64,000 nucleotides of DNA from Neostapfia colusana. Lineage: Eukaryota; Streptophyta; Magnoliopsida; Poales; Poaceae. This document shows, in pieces, positions 33,673 to 45,302 of the stretch; within the stretch, counting starts at the first letter, position 1, and the number at the start of each line of letters is the position of its first letter. The translations under genes and the position numbers were made by a program. The notes under the pieces were generated by a model. The model was not told the origin of the DNA and searched no databases. It saw only the letters and a list, made by a program, of their open reading frames with translations. The DNA is taken from positions 82,623,765-82,687,764 of the forward strand of contig JASWHV010000011.1 of the NCBI GenBank assembly GCA_030760725.1. The letters run 5' to 3'.

Positions 33673-35416
33673 ATGGCCTCCAACCCGCCACCAGAGAAGA
33701 AGCGCGCTCGATCTCCTCCAGCGGCGGTGTCTGTGCCAAGTCGGGAATCTGGGGTGCCTGAATCTGGGGTGCCTGGCACTCCTTCCGGTGGTGACTCGAA
33801 GAGGCCCCGGGCTGATGCGTTGAGGGGAGCTTCTGGGGCGTCCCCTGCTCCGCCAGTTCAAGCGACTGCGGAGCGGCCGCCAGTGATGGCAGCGGGCTCT
33901 GGGAGTCCTACCCCGGCTCGAAAGTCGGGGTTCAGAGCCCGCTGGAGTGTCCGTGCTTCCCGGCCATCCCCGACTTGCGGGGAGTCTGTGCCGTTGCGCT
34001 CGGAGCCCAGGACAACTGCCGCGGCCCCCAAGCCAGCGCGAACTTCTCCTGTTCCGGTGTGCCCGGACTCCGCGGCGGCGTCGTCTCTTCCTGCCGAGAC
34101 GGCCACCGCGGCCCCCAAGCCAGCGCAGGTCGACCCTGCACCAGGCGGCCCGGCCTTTACTCCAGCGCCGCCTTCCCCGGCTCGTCCCTCTCCACAGGTC
34201 AAGAAGCCTGAAGCCAAAGAGGGCCCAGCAGGTCCGGCTGCCAGAGCCCCGGCGCCAGCTTCTCCTGACCGGCGTCTCGTCTTGGTTGCTGGTGCTTCCA
34301 CTCCTCTTGAGGATGAGGTGATGGAGGAGGTCGGGGGAACTGCCCCGGCCTCTGTTGCTCCATTGCCCCTGGCTGATGCCTTCGCGCTTGCCGAGACGAG
34401 CGTCCAGCAGGTCTTGGCTGCACTAGGCCGCGAGCGGGAGCAGTATACAGTTGAACGGGGTCGCCTCCTCACCTGGGGGAACCTTTTGTGGGAGCGTACC
34501 GCGAAGGTCAGGAGCGAGCTCGACTCCAGGCGGGAGTTGCTCGACTTCAGGGAAGTGCTCCTCGACCGGCTGAAGCGGGCTGTCGAACGTATGGACGCCG
34601 AATCACGGCGGATCAACAGGGAGGCCCTGGAGGCTCACGCCCGGGCCAAGGAGAGCCTCTTTGCCGCTGAGGAGATACGGCAGCGGATGGAGCGCCGTAA
34701 ACTCGCCGTTGAGGAACGGGAGCGTTCCACGGCAGCCGAGGCGGAGAGGGTCGCCGTGCAGCTGGTGGCAGGCGAGGATGACCTTCGAGCTCGGATCGAG
34801 GAGCTAGAGATTCTGAAGGCAGACCTCGACCTGAGGGAGGAACAGGTCTCCCGCGAACGCCGCGCGGTCTTGAAACGGGAGTTGGCCCCCGACTTCAAGG
34901 CTTCTGAGTTGGAGCGCCTCGCCAAGACTCTCATCTTCGGGAGAGCTCCCTGGCGGCCAAGGAGAAGGAATTTTCCGAGAGAAACCTGGAGGCCCTGCAG
35001 GCAGCCCGCCGCGAGGTGGAGGAGCTCTCGGCCTTGCGGTCCTCCGAGGCTCTTGCGGTCTCGAGCTTCGTGGATCGAGCGGGGTCCGCCTTGATCCCTC
35101 TTGGCTTCAGTCCGGTCAGGGCCGCGGCTCCTGCATCGAAGGTGGCGGAGGTGATCCCCGCGCTGGAGTGGATCGGCGCCAAGCTGGACAGGCTAGACTC
35201 GGTGGTCGCCAGCGAGCTTGAGGCCGAGGGACGCGGCCTAGCCCTAGAGGTCGCCTCACATGTGCTGGCATGCTTCAAGAGCCGCGACCCCTCTTTCTCA
35301 CTAGAACCAGCGAGAGAGGGCCCAGCCGCGAGCGGGAGGATGCTGCCAGGGCTGAAGTCGAGGATGTGGCCGCCCTTGTAGCCGCAAGGTTCCGGCGGGA
35401 GCCGGGAGGTCCTTAG
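33673..35416 (+). pseudogene. Tat B antisense gene, short form (coiled coil, no Transposase_28 part)
   Basis: ATG at 33673 (MASNPPPEKKRARSPP). It joins the first four residues of the A protein directly to the EKKRARSPP linker, so the Transposase_28-type module of about 360 residues is absent. A Pro/Ala-rich linker and a long coiled coil (about 34380-34990) follow. Relative to C it lost one base near 34935 and one near 35330, so the frame is broken twice. Upstream lie the LTR and a 487-bp spacer; downstream is non-coding DNA. Confidence 0.75.
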
Positions 35417-37388
35417 GACTTGTTTCTCCATTTTTATTGAGTCTGTAGTCCAGCTCATGGAGCCTTGCATAGTTTGACTCTTTTAGATATTTGTGTCTGT
35501 GATGCCTTTTCTCTCCTTCTTGGCTTTGCCTGACTGAGTCCTTAGCTCCGCAAGGTACTCAGATGCCTTCTCCAATCTCGGAGCTCTGCACAGACACCTT
35601 CCCCAGGCCCTAACGGTGTTAGGGGCCCGCGGGGGTCTCCGGATCTCGCCCTATGGGGAGCTCCAAATCTGCCTGCCACGTGGCGGGTCCGGAGCCCCTC
35701 CTTAGGAGGCGGGAGCTCCGGCCCTGCTGGACACGTAGGGCTTTTGGAGCCCTCCCACCGGGGGGAGGCCCGGTTTCCACCTGCCACATGGCGAGCCCGG
35801 AGCCCCCCCCCCTCAGGGGAGGCGAGAGCTCCGGGCCCGCTGGACACATGGGGCCCTTGGGCCTCGCCCCTGCTGAAGGGGCGGGACCCGGTCCTTCCAG
35901 TCCTAGGCCGGAGTAGTTGATAGCTTTTTCCCCCCGCTTCATGCAGTCCCCGTTGCCGTAACCTGGAGGTCCTACACACAGGCAGAGAAAATGTAATTCT
36001 CCTCGGGGGGTCCTCCCCTCCCGTCTCCTAGTCTTATTCGTCTTACGATCCTGATCCGTTATACGGGGCTTGGGCAATTCTGTGCTCGAGGCGCCGGAGC
36101 TCCGGCTCCCTCCGAGGTCCGGGTACGGTCGTCCGATCCCTAGTACCGGGCCATGCGCTGGGGAAGCAGAGTGCACGTGCTTTGGGTTCATGACCAGGCA
36201 AAGCGGTTGTACTCCCCTGTACCTCCGGAGGGCAGGACGCGCATGCTTTGGGCTCATGGCCTGCTAAGCTGGATACGCACCATGGACCCCCCATGCACAA
36301 CGCAGGCCTTTCCTGGAGGTGACCAACTGGCACCGCAACACCTGACTGGGTGAGGCCCGAGAGACTCACTCGGCCATCGGCAGGTGCCTCAAGCGCAGCC
36401 GCCCTCGGAAGGATAGCGAATGCTGACTATGGATGAGCGCGGGAGAGGGGGAGCTAGATGTACGATGAACATACATAGATAGTGCGACCATAAAAATTAA
36501 TGCATAATTTAAATGAGCGCATGAGAGAGAGCTAAGTAGAACAGGGTTCTGTGTTCATGCCCATAGGCAGAATTCTGGCTGTACATGGAGGCAATATTCC
36601 GCCTCGTCCACAAGGGAAGCAAGACTCTACGCGCTTAGGGTCGGAACCAGGCTAAACTGGACGTAGTCCTGTACCGTCCCTTGAGACTTAGCTACCCCAA
36701 GCTCTGTTCCTAGATTCTATGGGATTCATTACAGAAGGGAACGACCCTGTTCTACTGATGCTCAGGGAGGAGGACTTACAGTGTTGCTCCATGCCAAGGA
36801 TTTTGGGAACGGATCCCACACTCGGTTGAAAGGCATGTGTACCTGGGGCGGCAGCTTTCATGATTTGGAAGGTACCTTCTCTTCTGGGGGAGAGTTTATG
36901 GGTCCTTCTCGGGAAAGAGTGTGCCGCGACACCAGGTTGCCCTTCTGCAGGTCCCTGACGCGTTCGGTTCTTTGGCAGTAGTGCTTAGAGCATCAGCCGA
37001 GACCTTGCGTTGTGGGGTGTTACCTGCAGCCGAGTCTCGTCGACGAGGTTGTTATCTTCACGCTGGATCAGGTCCTGTGCAGCTTCTCCTGGGGCCCCCG
37101 AGGAGTTCTCCCCTTCTGGCTAAGGCCTTCAAGGGGTAGGTGGACCCGGGCTCATCTTAGATGACCTAAGGCATCTTCCCCTTCTGGCAAGGCCTTCAAG
37201 GGGTCGACAGACCTTGGGCGGCCCCCGGGAGGTATGTCCAAGGCACGGAGGTGTGCTCTCAGGTGAGGCTGGCCCGACCTCGCACCATTGTGGTCGGTAC
37301 TAGGGCTGCTGCGACTACTTGGGGCTTCTCCAAGGTTGACGCCGCAGCAGTGCAGCCTCCACTGACCCGGGACGGCAGCCGCAGTCGG
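35417..37388. other. Tat B internal non-coding region
   Basis: No supported gene. It holds CACGTGGC-type repeats (about 35670-35890), a segment shared with A (36600-36800), and sequence leading to the gag stop. Protease, RT, RNase H and integrase, which occupy this place in A, are missing. The same arrangement is in C at 46238-48149. Confidence 0.65.
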
Positions 37389-39136
37389 CTACCGCCCTGG
37401 CCCGTCACTGTCGGAGCTGGAGTCTTCACCGTTATGCACTGTCTTTATGACACGCTGAGGCTCCTTAAATCCCACCTGATGGGCGGCGGTGACTGGGGCA
37501 TCGACCTTCTGCTTGCCATCCCTCTGAGGGTAGTGCGGTGCTTCAGCTCTCTGCTGTCTTCCTTTGCGGAAGCGCTCTGCGAGCCTCTGGATATCCCAGC
37601 ACTCGGCAGCAGTATGGTTGCCGGCGCCATGCACGGGGCATAGCCCGCCCTGGTCACTATCTGGGGCCGGTGACTGCCGCTGCCTTTTGTCGGAGCGTGG
37701 CCCCCATGCTCCACTAGTCGTCGCTGCTGCGGCGACGGGAGCCGTGAACGATGATTTCATCTTGCCACTCCCCCGGTTCTTGGCCTTCTTGCCACCCCCA
37801 TAGGCAGCAGCGCCGGACCCGGGCTGTCCTCCTGACTCGGAGGTTGGCAGAGAGTGCCAGTTCCGCCCTTCAGCTGCTCTGGCGCATTTGTCCGCCAGGC
37901 TGAAGAGCTCAGAGACGTCGCGGGCCTCTCTGGTCGCGAGCTTCTCAAGCATTTTCTCGTCTCGGACACCCTGTCGGAACGCCACCACCACAGAAGCACT
38001 TTGAATATGCGGGATGGTGTTGCATACCTGGGAGAACCCTGGATGAAAGAGCGCAGCGACTCCCCAGGCTGTTGCTTGACGGCGTGGAGGTCAAGCTCCG
38101 TGCCGGGACAGGTGTAGGAGCTGCCGAAGTTGGCGACAAACTACCGGCAGAGCTCTCCCCAGGAGGTTATGGACCCCTGGGGGAGATTCATGAGCCAAGA
38201 CCGAGCTGGGCCGGTCAAGGCGACGGGGAAGTAGTTGGCCATGACAGCCTCATCCCCTCCTGCGGCAAGTACGGCGGTGGAGTAGATCTGGAGGAACTCC
38301 GCCGGGTTGACGCTACCGTCGTACTTCTCGGGCAGGTGCGGCCAAAACTTGCGCGGCCACCTCGCGAAGCGAAGGTGGGGTGCCAGGGCCGCACATCCTG
38401 CTCCTTCTGCTGCCGGTATTGGTGCTGCGAACGCTTGGTTTGCACTTGGCACCGTGTACCCCGGTATGGGCAAGGCTGTACCATAGACCGGGGACACTGC
38501 TTGCGGCGCATATGGTTGTGGCATATGCTGCGTGGCGTATGCCTGAGGCAGGACTCGCGTGGCGAAGACCTGCCCTCCAGGTTGTGTCGAGGTCGACGTC
38601 ATGCTGTCACCAGCCTCATGGTTGCGACGTCTTTCTCGACGTCGCTCGAGGTACACCCGGGCATCCTGCCCCAAGTGGCACCGTTCCAGCTCCCTTCTCA
38701 GGTCCGTCGACGGGAGCCTGAAGGAGTTGGAATCCGCCGTTTGCCTGTCAACCGTGGGCGTGCGCGTCAGCGACACAGCCGGTTGACCGGGGCGCCGCCC
38801 TCGCCGAAACTGAGGGTTCGCGGTGGCGACGACGAGGCGGTCCACCTCGCGGACCCATTGTTGGGTCGCTGAATGGGGCGCATCCCCAGCAGGTGGGTTG
38901 CGCAGCAGTGCTCTTGCTGCAGCTAGCGCACCCCCATGGTGTACGCTCAACGCTGCAGAAGATCTCACACTGGTCGGAGCCTGCATTGCCGGAGTCGGCG
39001 TTGCCGGGGTCGGCTGCTGGCTACCAGCTTGTGCCGACACACTCCGTCCTGAGTGCGTCGACATGTACTCCCCGTTGGTCACGGTTCGCCGTGAACGCGG
39101 AGGGGGAGAGTTTGCCGCTGAAGGGAGCTTGGTCAT
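37389..39136 (-). pseudogene. gag: Tat B gag
   Basis: Likely start ATG at 39136 (MTKLPSAA). Contains PEKYDGSVNPAEFLQIYS (about 38270-38325) and a CCHC-like knuckle CPVHGAGNHTAAEC near 37600-37640, ending DGPGR. It is interrupted by a TAG near 38138-38140, shared with C, and by a one-base loss near 38030 (C has ATCCAGCGG, B has ATCCAGGG). It would form the particle shell. No pol follows. Confidence 0.8.
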
Positions 39137-39176
39137 CTTCGTCGGCGGAAACTCGTCGCGCAAGGGAAAAAGCCCC

Positions 39177-39193
39177 CTACCTGGCGCGCCAAA
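39177..39193 (-). other. Tat B primer-binding site
   Basis: TTTGGCGCGCCAGGTAG in element sense, immediately inside the right LTR; identical to that of Tat A. Confidence 0.75.
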
Positions 39194-40291
39194 TGTCGAA
39201 GTGTTCGGTCGACACTTCCCCCGGGCCTGCACTGGGCAGCCCGCGGAGGTTCTTTTTTCGGTGGGGCTAGTCCCTTGCGGAGAGCTTGCACGGATGGACG
39301 AGTTAGTAAGAGCTTGACACTGTGAGTTTTACGTGGTTCAGGCCGCCGGAGCATAAAACCCTACGTCCACGGCGAGCTATGGAGCTCGCTGTTTTGCTTG
39401 CTGCTCAGGGCCGGAGTCCTGAGCTTGGGGGTGAGTTACAGCTTGGGCGTGAATGGCTAGCGTATGAGTTGCAGAAATGCGAACCCTTTCTATCGTCGCC
39501 TACCCGAGCCTTTTATAGTCCAAGACTCGGGGGGCTTACATGGGGGGCCCGGGACCTGACAGGTGGTCCCGGGGAGATTGACTGTTATCTACCGTATCTG
39601 CAGTTATGCCGGTAGTTGTCTCTGGCGAAGGCTTCCGAGTCTCCGTCTTGCCGCCCTGCCCATGCCGCACGCTAGTCGTAGTGGTTGATGACGGCGCAGG
39701 CGGCATGGGATGTCTTGTCGCGGTGTTTATTGGCTGGCAGGTTCTGACACCGCGCGTCAGTCTGTGATGCGACTGGGCGCAACGGCACCTGACAGAGGCG
39801 TGCTCCGCGTCTCCGCGTCTTGGGAAGACGCGGACCTTGAATACCTTGTACGGGCAAGGTATGGGGCGTCTTTACGCCCGCTGCCTATCGCTCGGGGGCA
39901 GGCAGTGCCGTTCTACTGGCCACGTGGCAGGCCCGGAGCCCTTCTCAGAGGGGAGGAGGGTCCGGCCCGCGGGACACGTGGAGCCTCCGGACCTCTCCCC
40001 GGGAGAGGGAGGTTCGGCTTCTGTCGGCCACGTGGCGGGCCCGGAGCTTCCCTCTGAGGAGAGGGAGGTCCGGCCCCGCCGGGTACGTGGCACCTTTGGA
40101 CCCCTCGCCCGCGGAAGGGGGAGGTCCGGCTTCTGTATGCCACGTGGCGGGCCCGGAGCTCTCCTCTGAGGAGAGGGAGGTCCGGCCCCGCCGGACGCGT
40201 GGCACCTTCGGAGCTCTCCCTGCGGAGAAGGGCGAGTTCCTTAGGCATTTTTCCCTGTGCGCGGGGGTACCCCATATCTCAGATATCGACA
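39194..40291 (-). repeat. Tat B 5' LTR (1098 bp)
   Basis: Full LTR with the uninterrupted CGCGG site near 39966, the minus-strand TATA box near 39508, and an outer end ATATCGACA beside CTAAA (40292-40296). Confidence 0.92.
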
Positions 40292-40296
40292 CTAAA

Positions 40297-40407
40297 TATA
40301 CAGGGCCACGCCACAAGAACTTGAAAACTTGTGTGCGGGTGCCCAAGACTCTTGTGACTAACCTGAGAGGACCCAAGCAAGCTTGGGTACCTAAAACCCA
40401 GAAATAA
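40297..40407 (+). pseudogene. gag: D gag, C-terminal piece
   Basis: Continues the gag frame cut at 7800 (YTGPRHKNLK...GPKQAWVPKTQK) and ends with TAA at 40405-40407. A pyrimidine-rich TTCTATTTTGCAG follows, then protease in another frame. The same stop and tract occur in the inverted copy near 44340-44380. Confidence 0.8.
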
Positions 40408-40414
40408 TTCTATT

Positions 40415-41689
40415 TTGCAGGCTTACTCCTCCGGCGGATCTAAGTGGGTGCTAGATAGTGGATGCACAAATCATATGACCGGAGAGAGAGGTATGTTTGT
40501 GGAATACGAGTGCAACAAGGATCCAAGTGAAGGTATATACTTTGGAGACGACAGCCAAGGAAAGGTCCTTGGTAGTGGTAACATTGAAATATCCTCTCAA
40601 CACACCTTATCTAATGTTTTACACGTAGACTCTCTAGATTATAATCTTTTATCAATATCTCAACTATGCGACAAAGGTTACAACTGTTTATTCACTAATG
40701 AGGGTGTGACCGTCTTTAGAAGAAGCGATGGCTCGATTGCATTCAAGGGATTATTGAAGGGAAAGCTTTATCTTGTTGACTTCAACAAAGATAAAGCCAA
40801 ACTCAACATTTGCTTGGTTGCAAGGACCAACATGGGATGGCTGTGGCATAGACGGCTAGCCCATGTTGGAATGAGAAATCTGCAGAAACTTCTAAAAGGT
40901 GGTCACATCCGTGGTCTTAAGGATGTGGTTTTTGAAAAAGACAGGCCGTGCAACGCTTGTCAAGAAGGAAAACAGGTTGGAGCACCACACCCCACCAAGA
41001 ATGTGATGACCACCGCTAGACCGCTGGAACTTCTCCACATGGATCTCTTTGGTCCAATTGCGTACATCAGCATCGGCGGTAACAAATATGGTTTAGTAAT
41101 TGTTGATGATTTTTCAAGATTTACCTGGGTATTTTTCTTGTATGATAAATCAGAAACTGAGGGAATCCTCAAGAACTTCTTGAAAAGAGCTCAAAATGAA
41201 TTCTCGTCAACCGTAAAGAATATCAGAAGTGACAATGGGACAGAATTCAAGAACACCCAAGTTGAAGAATATCTCAATGAAGAAGGTATAAAGCATGAAT
41301 TCTCGGCACCCTACTCTCCTCAACAGAATGGGGTGGCTGAAAGAAAGAACAGAACATTGATCAAAATGGCGAGAACAATGTTGGATGAATACAAGACGTC
41401 AGACCGATTTTGGGCAGAAGCGGTGAACACCGCTTGTCATGCCACAAATCGGTTGTACCTTCATCGACTACTGAAGAAAACTCCATATGAGCTTCTCACG
41501 GCTAAAAAGCCTAACGTTTCCTATTTCAAAGTTTTTGGTTGCAAATGTTTTATTCTGAACAAGAAACCAAGGGCCTCGAAGTTTGCTTCGAAGTCCGATG
41601 AAGGATTCTTGCTCGGATATGAATTGAATGCCTACGCCTATCGTGTCTTCAACAAGGTGTCTGGCCTTGTTGAAGTAGCGCTGACGTAG
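40415..41689 (+). CDS. pol: D protease and integrase (pol, first part)
   Basis: An open frame of 424 codons. The annotated first codon is a TTG; there is no clear ATG because this part is normally made as a gag-pol fusion. Protease has WVLDSGCTNHMTG (about 40444). The GAG-pre-integrase zinc region has WHRRLAHVG and CNACQEGKQ (about 40840-40975). Integrase shows D in MDLFGP (41040), D in RSDNGTEF (41225) and E in GVAERKNRT (41330). A one-base loss near 41680 (GCGCTGAC) ends the frame at the TAG, and RT continues in frame 1. It is a fragment of the polyprotein, unlikely to act alone. Confidence 0.85.
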   Translation: MQAYSSGGSKWVLDSGCTNHMTGERGMFVEYECNKDPSEGIYFGDDSQGKVLGSGNIEISSQHTLSNVLHVDSLDYNLLSISQLCDKGYNCLFTNEGVTVFRRSDGSIAFKGLLKGKLYLVDFNKDKAKLNICLVARTNMGWLWHRRLAHVGMRNLQKLLKGGHIRGLKDVVFEKDRPCNACQEGKQVGAPHPTKNVMTTARPLELLHMDLFGPIAYISIGGNKYGLVIVDDFSRFTWVFFLYDKSETEGILKNFLKRAQNEFSSTVKNIRSDNGTEFKNTQVEEYLNEEGIKHEFSAPYSPQQNGVAERKNRTLIKMARTMLDEYKTSDRFWAEAVNTACHATNRLYLHRLLKKTPYELLTAKKPNVSYFKVFGCKCFILNKKPRASKFASKSDEGFLLGYELNAYAYRVFNKVSGLVEVALT

Positions 41690-43289
41690 TGTTCGATGAA
41701 ACTAACGGCTCACAAGTGGAGCAAGTCGATAAGTCTATGCTAGATAAGGAGGAAGCTCCATGTGAAGCGCTGAAGAAAATGGCACTTGGTGATATCCTAC
41801 CACGAGAGGAAACACAAGACGAACTTCAACAAGGAAGCAATGATCAAGGGGGAGCTCCTACACAAGATCAGGTTGAGGAAGGTCAAGAAGATCAAGATGA
41901 TCATGGAAGCAATGATCTAGGGGGAGACATGACACATGACGACAATGAAGAACAAGCAACTATACAAATTCCACATCCAATAGTACATCAGTGTGTGCAA
42001 AGGGACCATCCTGTCAACAATATCATTAGAGATATTGCTAAGGGAGTAACTACTAGATCTCAAATTGCAAATTTTTGTGAACACTATTCTTTTGTGTCTT
42101 TTCTGGAGCCATACAGGGTAGAAGAAGCCTTAAGGGATCTAGACTGGGTGATTGCAATGCAAAAGGAGCTGAACAACTTCAAAAGAAATGAAGTGTGGGA
42201 GCTGGTGGAAAGACCAAGGGCGAACATCGTTGGAACCAAATGGGTCTTTCGAAACAAGCAAGATGAACATGGAGTAGTGACAATAAATAAAGCGAGGTTG
42301 GTGGCCAAAGGTTATTCTCAAGTGGAAGGTTTGGATTTCGATGAAACCTTCGCTCCTGTAGCCAGACTTGAGTCCATTCGTATTTTATTGGCATATGCTA
42401 CTCATCATAATTTTAAGTTGTATCAAATGGACGTCAAGAGTTCCTTTCTCAATGGTCCGATAAAGGAGGAAGTCTATGTGGAGCAGCCACCGGGGTTCAA
42501 AGATCAGGAGTATCCTAACCATGTCTATAAACTGCGTAAGGCTCTCTATGGCCTCAAACAGCCTCCTCAAGCCTGGTATGAGTGCCTTAGAGATTTTCTG
42601 ATTCAAAATGGATTCAAAATTGGTAAAGGTGACTATACACTCTTTACTAAACATTTTGATGATCATTTATTCGTATGTCAAATTTATGTTGATGACATTA
42701 TCTTTGGATACACTAACAAGTCCTTCTGTGAAGAATTTAGCAAAATAATGACAGACAGGTTCGAGATGTCAATGATGGGTGAATTGAAGTTCTTTTTGGG
42801 ATTTCAAGTGAAGCAACTGAGAGAAGGTACATTTATAAGCCAAACTAAATATACACAAGACATTCTCAAGAAATTCAATATGGACAAAGCCAAGCCCATC
42901 AAGACACCCATGGCCATCAACGGACATCTCGACCTCAATGAAGACGGTCCAAATGTGGACCAAAAGGTATATCGGTCCATGATTGGTTCCTTACTATACT
43001 TATGTGCATCTAGGCCAGATATTATGCTTAGTGTTTGTATGTGTGCAAGGTTTCAAGCCGCACCTAAAGAGTGTCACTTAATTGCTGTAAAAAGAATCCT
43101 AAGGTACCTTGTGCACACATCCAACTTGGGCCTTTGGTATCCCAAAAAATCCAAGTTTAACTTGATAGGGTATTCCAACGCCGACTATGCAGGATGCAAA
43201 GTCGATAGAAAGAGCACGTCAGGGACTTGTCAATTTCTAGGTAGGTCCCTAGTTTCTTGGTCATCTAAAAAGCAAAACTCCATTGCTCT
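41683..43289 (+). pseudogene. pol: D reverse transcriptase and start of RNase H
   Basis: An open frame with an acidic linker, then the copia RT: WVFRNKQDEHG (42240), DVKSSFLNG (42430), the catalytic YVDDIIFG (42687), and RNase H SNADYAGCKVDRKSTSG (about 43170-43220). At 43289 (...CTCTTTCT) the element is cut by the inverted block; the few codons after it are foreign. RNase H resumes at 51429. Confidence 0.88.
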
Positions 43290-43291
43290 TT

Positions 43292-44344
43292 CTCGTGAAG
43301 GTACAACCGATTTGTAGCATGACAAGCGGTGTTCACCGCTTCTGCCCAAAATCGGTCTGACGTCTTGTATTCATCCAACATTGTTCTCGCCATTTCGATC
43401 AATGTTCTGTTCTTTCTTCCGGCCACCTCGTTCTGTTGAGGAGAGTAGGGTGCCGAGAATTCATGCTTTATACCTTCTTTATTGAGATATTCTTCAACTT
43501 GGGTGTTCTTGAATTCTGTCCCATTGTCACTTCTGATATTCTTTACGGTTGACGAGAATTCATTTTGAGCTCTTTTCAAGAAGTTCTTGAGGATTCCCTG
43601 AGTTTCTGATTTATCATACAAGAAGAATACCCAGGTAAATCTTGAAAAATCATCAACAATTACTAAACCATATTTGTTACCACCGATGCTGATGTACGTA
43701 ATTGGACCAAAGAGATCCATGTGGAGAAGTTCGAGCGGTCTAGCGGTGGTCATCACATTCTTGGCGGGGTGTGGTGCTCCAACCTGTTTTCCTGCTTGAC
43801 AAGCACTGCACGGCCTGTCTTTTTTAAAAACCACATCCTTAAGACCACGGATGTGACCACCTTTTAGAAGTTTCTGCAGATTTCTCATTCCAATATGGGC
43901 TAGCCGTCTATGCCACAGCCATCCCATGTTGGTCTTTGCAACCAAGCAAGTGTTGAGTTCGGCTTTATCTTTGTTGAAGTCAACAAGATAAAGCTTTCCC
44001 TTCAACAATCCCTTGAATGCAATCGAGCCATCGCTTCTTCTAAAGACGGTCACACCCTCATTAGTGAATAAACAGTTGTAACCTTTGTCGCATAGTTGAG
44101 ATATTGATAAAAGATTATAATCTAGAGAGTCTACGTGTAAAACATTAGATAAGATGTGTTGAGAGGATATTTCAATGTTACCACTACCAAGGACCTTTCC
44201 TTGGCTGTTGTCTCCAAAGTATATACTTTCACTTGGATCCTTGTTGCACTCGTATTCCACAAACATATCTCTATCTCCGGTCATATGATTTGTGCATCCG
44301 CTATCTAGCACCCACTTAGATCCGCCGGAGGAGTAAGTCTGCAA
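43292..44344 (-). pseudogene. pol: Inverted copy of D protease-integrase (partial)
   Basis: Open on the minus strand from protease (VLDSGCTNHMTG) through integrase to YLHE, where the block junction cuts it at the D position 41463. It differs from the forward copy at scattered codons. It keeps the D, D and E residues but lacks the integrase C-terminus and RT. Confidence 0.85.
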
Positions 44345-44467
44345 AATAGAATTATTTCTGGGTTTTAGGTACCCAAGCTTGCTTGGGTCCTCTCAGGTTA
44401 GTCACAAGAGTCTTGGGCACCCGCACACAAGTTTTCAAGTTCTTGTGGTGTGGCCCTGTATATTTAG

Positions 44468-45288
44468 TGTCGGTACCTGAGATATGGGGTACCCCGCGCA
44501 CAGGGGAAAATACCTAAGGAACTCGCCCTTCTCCGCAGGGAGAGCTCCGAAGGTGCCACGCGTCCGGCGGGGCCGGACCTCCCTCTCCTCAGAGAAGAGC
44601 TCCGGGCCCGCCACGTGGCATACAGAAGCCGGTCCTCCCCCTCCGCGGGCGAGGGGTCCAAAGGTGCCACGTACCCGGCGGGGCCGGACCTCCCTCTCCT
44701 CAGAGAGAAGCTCCGGGCCCGCCACGTGGCCGACAGAAGTCGAATCTCCCCCTCCGCGGGGAGAGGTCCGGAGGCTCCACGTGTCCCGCGGGCCGGACCC
44801 TCCTCTCCTCTGAGAAGGGCTCCGGGCCTGCCATGTGGCCAGTAGAACGGCGCTGCCTGCCCCCGAGCGATAGGCAGCGGGCGTAAAGACGCCCCATACC
44901 TTGCCCGTACAAGGTATTCAAGGCCCGCGTCTTCCCAAGACGCGGAGACACGGAGCACGCCTCTGTCAGGTGTCGTTGCGCCCAGTCGCATCACAGACTG
45001 GCGCGCGTGTCAGAACCTGCCAGCTAATAAACACCGCGAGAAGACATCCCATGCCACCTGCGCCGTCATCAACCACTACGACTAGCGTGCGGCATGGGCA
45101 GGGCAGCAAGACGGAGACTCGGAAGCCTTCGCCAGAGACAACTACCGGCATAACTGCAGATAAGGTAGATAACAGTCAATCTCCCCGGGACCACCTGTCA
45201 GGTCCCGGGCCCCCCATGTAAGCCACCCGAGTCTTGGACTATAAAAGGCTTGGGTAGGCAACGATAGAAAGGGTTCGCATTTCTGCAA
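44468..45288 (+). repeat. Tat C left LTR piece
   Basis: Includes the CACGTG array, the TATA box CTATAAAAGG near 45239-45248, and stops at CATTTCTGCAACT, the counterpart of B at about 39470. Confidence 0.88.
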
Positions 45289-45302
45289 CTGCCCGAGAAG
45301 TT

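Larger units (their letters stand above)
7801..40291 (-). mobile_element. B: Tat-lineage Ty3/gypsy element, gag-only, with antisense gene
   Basis: Transcription direction is minus: the TATA box, primer site and gag read leftward. Left LTR pieces are 7801-8578 and 32867-33185 (1097 bp in total), split by Tekay T. The right LTR is 39194-40291 (1098 bp). Net length is about 8.2 kb. Gag is present; protease, RT, RNase H and integrase are not found. An antisense gene (+ strand) lies next to the left LTR. The layout matches Tat elements such as Grande and RIRE2, which carry antisense ORFs in the 3' internal region. Confidence 0.88.

Noticed and set aside
33858..34616. Minus-strand 252-codon ORF opposite the Tat B antisense gene (also 48952-49710 and 63333-63947 in C and H)
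   Set aside because: Mirror frame of the Pro/Ala/Arg-rich linker; composition explains openness, and it has no Met or domain logic compared with the coiled-coil frame.
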